Assembly (NCBI RefSeq): GCF_000938305.1
Contig: NZ_JYMT01000040.1
Span: forward strand, 43,513-107,512
Length of the DNA stretch: 64,000 nucleotides
Direction: 5' to 3'
From: Bradyrhizobium sp. LTSP885
GTDB lineage: Bacteria > Pseudomonadota > Alphaproteobacteria > Rhizobiales > Xanthobacteraceae
Part shown: positions 60,009 through 64,000 of the stretch, piece by piece
How positions within the stretch are numbered: the first letter of the stretch is position 1
Layout of the letters: each line of letters starts with the position of its first letter
Notes under the pieces: generated by a model
What the model was told of the DNA's origin: nothing
The model's input: the letters and a program-made list of their open reading frames with translations, nothing else
Database searches by the model: none
Made by a program: the position numbers and the translations under genes

Positions 60009-60776
60009 TTAGCTCTTCACCAGCACCGGGCCGGTGCCGGCCGGCCGCTCGTTTTCCATGAGAATGCCGAGCCGCTTCGCCACTTCGGTATAGGCTTCAA
60101 GAAGCCCACCGAGATCCCTGCGGAAACGGTCCTTGTCGAGCTTCTCGTTCGACTTGATATCCCACAGACGGCAGGAGTCCGGCGAGATCTCGTCGGCGAC
60201 GATGATCCGCATCATCTCGTTCTCGAACAGGCGACCGCATTCCATCTTGAAGTCGACGAGGCGGATGCCGATGCCCAAGAACAATCCGGTCAGGAAGTCG
60301 TTGACGCGGATGGCGAGCGCCATGATGTCGTCGATTTCCTGCGGCGTGGCCCAGCCGAACGCGGTGATGTGCTCTTCCGATACCATGGGGTCGTTGAGCT
60401 GGTCGTTCTTGTAATAGAACTCGATGATCGAGCGCGGCAGCTGGGTGCCTTCCTCGATGCCGAGGCGCTGCGACAGCGATCCGGCGGCGACGTTCCGCAC
60501 CACCACCTCGAGCGGCACGATCTCGACCTCGCGAATCAGCTGCTCGCGCATGTTGAGGCGGCGGATGAAGTGGGTCGGCACCCCGATGTCGTTGAGGTGC
60601 TGAAACAGGTACTCCGAAATCCGGTTGTTGAGGACGCCCTTGCCCTCGATCACCTGATGTTTCTGCTTGTTGAACGCGGTCGCATCGTCCTTGAAGTGCT
60701 GGATCAGGGTTCCCGGCTCCGGACCTTCGTAAAGCACCTTGGCCTTGCCTTCATAAATGCGGCGTCGACGGCTCAT
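60009..60776 (-). CDS. purC: SAICAR synthase
   Basis: A 255-residue phosphoribosylaminoimidazole-succinocarboxamide synthase. It starts MSRRRRIYEGKAKVLYEGPE, and shows LIQHFKDDATAFN, EVVVRNVAAGSLSQRLG and the signature LVDFKMECG. The start at 60776 removes 41 non-conserved residues of the longer frame. It heads the purC-purS-hypothetical-purQ transcript. The 351-base gap to the next gene at 61128 shows no gene. Confidence 0.97.
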   Translation of the reverse strand: MSRRRRIYEGKAKVLYEGPEPGTLIQHFKDDATAFNKQKHQVIEGKGVLNNRISEYLFQHLNDIGVPTHFIRRLNMREQLIREVEIVPLEVVVRNVAAGSLSQRLGIEEGTQLPRSIIEFYYKNDQLNDPMVSEEHITAFGWATPQEIDDIMALAIRVNDFLTGLFLGIGIRLVDFKMECGRLFENEMMRIIVADEISPDSCRLWDIKSNEKLDKDRFRRDLGGLLEAYTEVAKRLGILMENERPAGTGPVLVKS

Positions 60777-61127
60777 TGGGATGTACCGTGTTTTGTTGAA
60801 ATCCATGAATCTGGGTGCTCCGGATGACTTTGGGTTGCGACCCACGACGGAGCTGCCGCGGAGGCCTGGAACCTGATACTCCAACCGGAAACAGAACAAG
60901 AACCGAGCCTTCAGGCAACCTATCCGATTGGCCCATCGAGCACAATCGATACGGCCTCATGGGGGGCACTTATCCGCGCCCTATCGTAAAGGGCCGATTC
61001 CGTGTGTTTTGCCTGCGGCTTAACGGCTCGTTGTGTTGCCGATTCTTGCCCCCTATCTAGGCAGGCATCGGGGCTGCCGCAACGGCGCGGCGGCCCTCTA
61101 TTCAGCAGGGGATCGGAACTTCAGGCC

Positions 61128-61451
61128 ATGACCACATTCGACAAGCGCGAGGAAGGTTTCGAGAAGAAATTCGCCCTCGACGAGGAGCAGAAATTCAAGG
61201 CCGAAGCCCGCCGCAACAAGCTGCTTGGCCTATGGGCCGCCGAGAAGCTCCGCATGTCAGGCGATGCCGCCAACGCCTACGCCAAGGACGTGGTCGCCGC
61301 CGACTTCGAGGAAGCCGGCGACAATGACGTCCTGCACAAGGTGTTGAAGGATCTCACCGCCAAGGGCCAGGCCGTCACCGAACGCGAAATCCGCGCCAAG
61401 ATGGACGAACTGCTCGCCCAGGCCGTGGCCCAGGTCAAGGCGGGGACGTAA
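61128..61451 (+). CDS. DUF1476 protein, F1-ATPase zeta-type inhibitor
   Basis: A 107-residue helical protein. DUF1476 is the family of the zeta subunit, which inhibits F1Fo-ATPase in Paracoccus and related alphaproteobacteria. The start MTTFDKREEGFEKKFALDEE and WAAEKLRMSGDAANAYAKDVV are typical. The inhibitory part in Paracoccus is the N-terminal helix, which is present. It lies far from any atp gene and diverges from purC. Confidence 0.9.
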   Translation: MTTFDKREEGFEKKFALDEEQKFKAEARRNKLLGLWAAEKLRMSGDAANAYAKDVVAADFEEAGDNDVLHKVLKDLTAKGQAVTEREIRAKMDELLAQAVAQVKAGT

Positions 61452-61500
61452 CGCCTGGCGAATGGGGTGTAGCAAATGGCGAATAGCGGCATTCGATTCG

Positions 61501-62415
61501 TTATTTCGCCATTCGCGTCTTTGAAAATTCACGACGAATGACCTCGAGCAGGCGGCGCGACGCTGCGCTCAGGAAACCGCCGCGCCGTGTCACCGCGACG
61601 ACATCGTGACTGGCGGTCAGATCGCCGACGCGAATCGTCGCGATGGCGGACGAGCGGATCTCCTCCGCCGCATGGCTCTGCGCCAGCAGCGCGATCCCGA
61701 GCCCGGCTTCGACAAGACGTTTCTGCGCGGTGAGGCTGTCGACCGGCGTCCAGTCAACCTCACCCATCCCCTGCGTCAGGAACAGCGCAAACACATGCGA
61801 AGCCGCGATCTCGCGGCGTCCCGGTACCTCCGGAAAGGCAATCCAACGCTCCGCCCGCAGATCGGCAAGCTTGCCGACACGGCGCCCGGCCTGCGGATGA
61901 TCCGGCGCGCAGACCACCTGAAGCGGCTCGGCAAACAGCCTTTCGCAATCCAGATCGTGTGAACCATCGCTATTGTAGCGCAGGCCGATCGTCGCCTCGC
62001 CGCGCCGGATCAGGTCGCTGACCTCGCCGCTGGTCGCGGTGCGCAGCGTCAGTTGCACATCGGGATACTGGCGCGCAAAGCGCTTCAGCACCCTGGAGAG
62101 CTGCGCTCCGGCGAGCGTCCCCGTCACTGCAAGCGCAACCGGCCCGGAATTGTCGCGCGACAGTGCCCGCACCGCGTTTTCGGCGTCCTGCGCCGCCGCC
62201 ACCGCGCGTTCGGCATAGGGCACCATCACCCGCCCCGCGTCGCTCAGCCTGGTCTTGCCCGCGATCCGCTCGAACAAGGGCACGCCGAGCTCCTGCTCCA
62301 GCAGCGCGATCCGTCGCGAGATCGCCGGCTGCGAGCGGTGCAGCGCCTTCGCGGCGTTCGAGATACCGCCGCGCCGGTGCACGACCAGGAACGTATTGAG
62401 CGCGTCGCTGTCCAT
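61501..62415 (-). CDS. LysR family transcriptional regulator
   Basis: A 304-residue regulator. The N-terminal helix-turn-helix is DALNTFLVVHRRGGISNAAKALHRSQPAISRRIALLEQELG; a periplasmic-binding-like effector domain follows. ATG at 62415 has GAGG 6 bases upstream, preferred to the ATG at 62427. It diverges from the isocitrate lyase/PEP mutase-family gene with 112 bases between, the usual layout of a LysR regulator and its target. The effector is unknown. Confidence 0.9.
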   Translation of the reverse strand: MDSDALNTFLVVHRRGGISNAAKALHRSQPAISRRIALLEQELGVPLFERIAGKTRLSDAGRVMVPYAERAVAAAQDAENAVRALSRDNSGPVALAVTGTLAGAQLSRVLKRFARQYPDVQLTLRTATSGEVSDLIRRGEATIGLRYNSDGSHDLDCERLFAEPLQVVCAPDHPQAGRRVGKLADLRAERWIAFPEVPGRREIAASHVFALFLTQGMGEVDWTPVDSLTAQKRLVEAGLGIALLAQSHAAEEIRSSAIATIRVGDLTASHDVVAVTRRGGFLSAASRRLLEVIRREFSKTRMAK

Positions 62416-62527
62416 CCCGGACCTCATGCATAAAGCTGATGGTATCGAGAGGAATAACAAATTTGTCTGATGGATGAAACCACCCTATCGCTCACGCACA
62501 CGAATCCGAGACACACAGGAGCTTCAC

Positions 62528-63340
62528 ATGCGCACCCAGGCAGACAAGGCGGCACGGTTTCGCGAGTTGCATCGGCGATCCGGCGCCTTCATCATTCCCA
62601 ATCCATGGGACGCCGGAACGGCGAAGCTGCTCGCTGCCATGGGCTACGAGGCACTCGCAACCACCAGCCTCGGACTCGCCAACACGCTGGGCCGCGCGAC
62701 CGTCAGCCTCGATGCCATCATCGAGAATTGCCGGGTGATCGCTGACGCCACCGACCTGCCGGTCAACGCCGATCTGGAGAATTGCGGCGCTGATGATCCG
62801 AAGACGGCGGCGAAGGCGATCGCGCGCGCGGCGGAAGCCGGCGCCGTCGGCGGCTCGATCGAGGATTCGACCGGCAATCCGCAGCATCCGATCTACGATT
62901 TCTCGCTCGCGGTCGAGCGGGTTCAGGCGGCGGTCGAGGCCACGCGCGCGTTGCCGTTCCCGTTCATGCTGACGGCGCGGGCGGAGAATTTTCTGTGGGG
63001 ACGTAAGGATCTCGATGACACCATCAAGCGATTGCAGGCCTTTGAAGCCGCCGGCGCCGACGTGTTGTATTCGCCCGGTCTGTACGACATCGACACCATC
63101 CGCACGGTGGTGTCGTCGATCGACAAGCCGTTCAACCTGGTGATGGGCTTTGCCGACCCGACCTTGACGGTCGATCAGCTGTCCGCCGCCGGCGTCAAGC
63201 GCATCAGCGTCGGCGGTGCGATGGAGCGTCACGCACTGGCCGCGTTCCTGCGCAGCGCCCGCGAGATGAAGGATCGCGGTGCCTTCACCTTTGTCCGCGA
63301 CATGGCGCCGGTGAAGGAGGTGCGTGAAGCGTTCAGGTAG
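62528..63340 (+). CDS. Isocitrate lyase/PEP mutase family enzyme
   Basis: A 270-residue TIM-barrel enzyme. The metal-binding and substrate blocks are FIIPNPWDAGTAKLLAAMG, LPVNADLENCG and GGSIEDSTG; no isocitrate-lyase KKCGH is present. So it is more likely a 2-methylisocitrate lyase-like or oxaloacetate-acting member than isocitrate lyase. AGGAGC precedes the ATG at 62528. It is divergent from, and probably controlled by, the LysR gene. Confidence 0.86.
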   Translation: MRTQADKAARFRELHRRSGAFIIPNPWDAGTAKLLAAMGYEALATTSLGLANTLGRATVSLDAIIENCRVIADATDLPVNADLENCGADDPKTAAKAIARAAEAGAVGGSIEDSTGNPQHPIYDFSLAVERVQAAVEATRALPFPFMLTARAENFLWGRKDLDDTIKRLQAFEAAGADVLYSPGLYDIDTIRTVVSSIDKPFNLVMGFADPTLTVDQLSAAGVKRISVGGAMERHALAAFLRSAREMKDRGAFTFVRDMAPVKEVREAFR

Positions 63341-63352
63341 CCCGCCTCCCGA

Positions 63353-63430
63353 CGTCATTCCGGGGCGTGCAAAGCACGAACCCGGAATCTCGAGATTCCG
63401 GATCGTCGCTGCGCGCCGTCCGGAATGACG
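63353..63430. repeat. Palindromic repeat, family D copy 2
   Basis: Second copy of the element at 52312-52388, with ends GACGTCATTCCGG / CCGGAATGACGTC (13-bp arms) and the shared central GAACCCGGAATCTCGAGATT. It lies between convergent genes. Confidence 0.88.
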
Positions 63431-63440
63431 TCGGAAAAAC

Positions 63441-63929
63441 TCACTCTTCCTTGAAACCATATTCCGGCACGTTGCCGCTCGCGCCGTAATATTTGAAGGG
63501 AAGGAATTTGCCCGACATCGTAATCTTGACGCGATCGCCCTTGGGATTGGCGACGCGCTCCATCGTCATGTCGAAGTCGATCGCCGACATGATGCCGTCG
63601 CCGAACTCTTCCTCGATCAGCGCCTTCCACGCCGGGCTGTTGACCATCACCATTTCGTAGAAGCGATAGATCAAAGGATCGGTCGGCGGCATCGGCGTGC
63701 CGGTGCCGCGCATCGGCACCTCGTTGAGCATCGCGGTCTCGGATTTCGACAGGCCGAACAGCTCCTGCGCATTGGCGGCCTGCGGTTTCGTCAGCTTCAT
63801 CTGGCCGAGGATGGCGCCTGTGATCAGCACTTCGGAATAGCCGCCGATCTGCTCGCAGATGTGCTTCCAGCTCCAGCCCTTCTCGCGCTTGATGTCGAGC
63901 AGCTTTTCGGTGAGGTCTTCGCGTTTCAT
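63441..63929 (-). CDS. cynS: Cyanate hydratase (cyanase)
   Basis: A 162-residue enzyme that decomposes cyanate with bicarbonate to ammonia and CO2. The N-terminal helical domain has KREKGWSWKHICEQIGGYSEV; the catalytic domain has PTDPLIYRFYEMV with the active-site arginine and glutamate, and FGDGIMSAIDFDM with the active-site serine. The C-terminus is about ten residues longer than short forms (YYGASGNVPEYGFKEE). Start at 63929 has GAGGAG upstream; the longer frame runs through a repeat hairpin. No cynT or transporter is visible before the window ends. Confidence 0.94.
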   Translation of the reverse strand: MKREDLTEKLLDIKREKGWSWKHICEQIGGYSEVLITGAILGQMKLTKPQAANAQELFGLSKSETAMLNEVPMRGTGTPMPPTDPLIYRFYEMVMVNSPAWKALIEEEFGDGIMSAIDFDMTMERVANPKGDRVKITMSGKFLPFKYYGASGNVPEYGFKEE

Positions 63930-63951
63930 GTCATGGTCTCCTCTCTTCGTC

Positions 63952-63974
63952 ATGCCCGGGCTTGTCCCGGGCAT
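63952..63974. repeat. Short hairpin repeat upstream of cynS
   Basis: ATGCCCGGG and CCCGGGCAT with a 5-base loop, 23 bases upstream of the cynS start. It is of the short palindromic type seen widely in this window. Confidence 0.7.
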
Positions 63975-64000
63975 CCACGTTTTTGGTTGGCTCAGCTAGA

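Overview
This is a GC-rich alphaproteobacterial chromosome segment, most likely from Bradyrhizobium or a close relative in the Nitrobacteraceae. The pointers are the gene set (pcaB-pcaD-pcaC, livHMGF-livK, purC-purS-purQ-purL with purB apart, a DUF1476 F1-ATPase inhibitor, egtB-egtD, many small general-stress proteins) and several families of short palindromic repeats of a kind common in that group. Assignment rests on recognised protein families; no search was run. No tRNA, rRNA, CRISPR array, prophage or insertion sequence was found.

Layout. 0-4 kb: protocatechuate pathway genes pcaB (cut by the left edge), pcaD and pcaC, with a HigBA-type toxin-antitoxin pair inserted on the opposite strand between pcaD and pcaC. 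4-10 kb: a branched-chain amino-acid ABC transporter, livH-M-G-F, then its binding protein and a strong terminator. 9.8-13.6 kb: a tandem glycine riboswitch ahead of an orphan peptide-type binding protein and a GMC oxidoreductase. 13.6-17.8 kb: single-domain response regulator, P1 peptidase, EF-hand protein, rpe. 17.8-25.5 kb: signalling region with a kinase-universal stress protein fusion beside a phosphatase, a TetR regulator coupled to a 44-residue protein, a three-gene overlapping operon with a MotA/TolQ/ExbB-type channel, and a NarX-like two-component pair. 25.9-32.6 kb: purB, M20 hydrolase, large DUF2235 membrane hydrolase, cytochrome b561, murI.

32.7-40 kb is rich in stress genes: a PAS-PAS-kinase-receiver protein, DUF3606, DUF2934, YciF-type ferritin-like protein, PRC-barrel protein and several tiny disordered or membrane proteins. 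40-47 kb: a broken cupin gene, an E2-core acyltransferase, rpsD with a good sigma70-type promoter, threonine aldolase, two tandem serine hydrolases, a macro-domain protein and grxD. 47.5-52.6 kb: ergothioneine genes egtB-egtD, DUF4345, LtrA, BolA, DUF427, DUF1328. 52.7-64 kb: acyltransferase, GlsB-type protein, the purine genes, a thioesterase, DUF1476, a LysR regulator divergent from an isocitrate lyase/PEP mutase-family enzyme, and cyanase.

The most striking signal is regulatory. Five intergenic sites match GGAAC-N16-CGTT exactly, the promoter recognised by EcfG sigma factors of the alphaproteobacterial general stress response. They lie upstream of the PAS hybrid kinase, a 57-residue disordered protein, the PRC-barrel protein, egtB-egtD and DUF1328. 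Nine fixed bases on both strands of 64 kb predict about 0.5 chance matches. Near-matches precede YciF, DUF2934, DUF3606 and two other small genes. The window therefore looks like a general-stress-regulon neighbourhood that includes ergothioneine synthesis. Five genes too short for ordinary ORF calling (29 to 59 codons) were added by hand, with good ribosome binding sites or start-stop coupling; a sixth short frame after the riboswitch is listed with low confidence.
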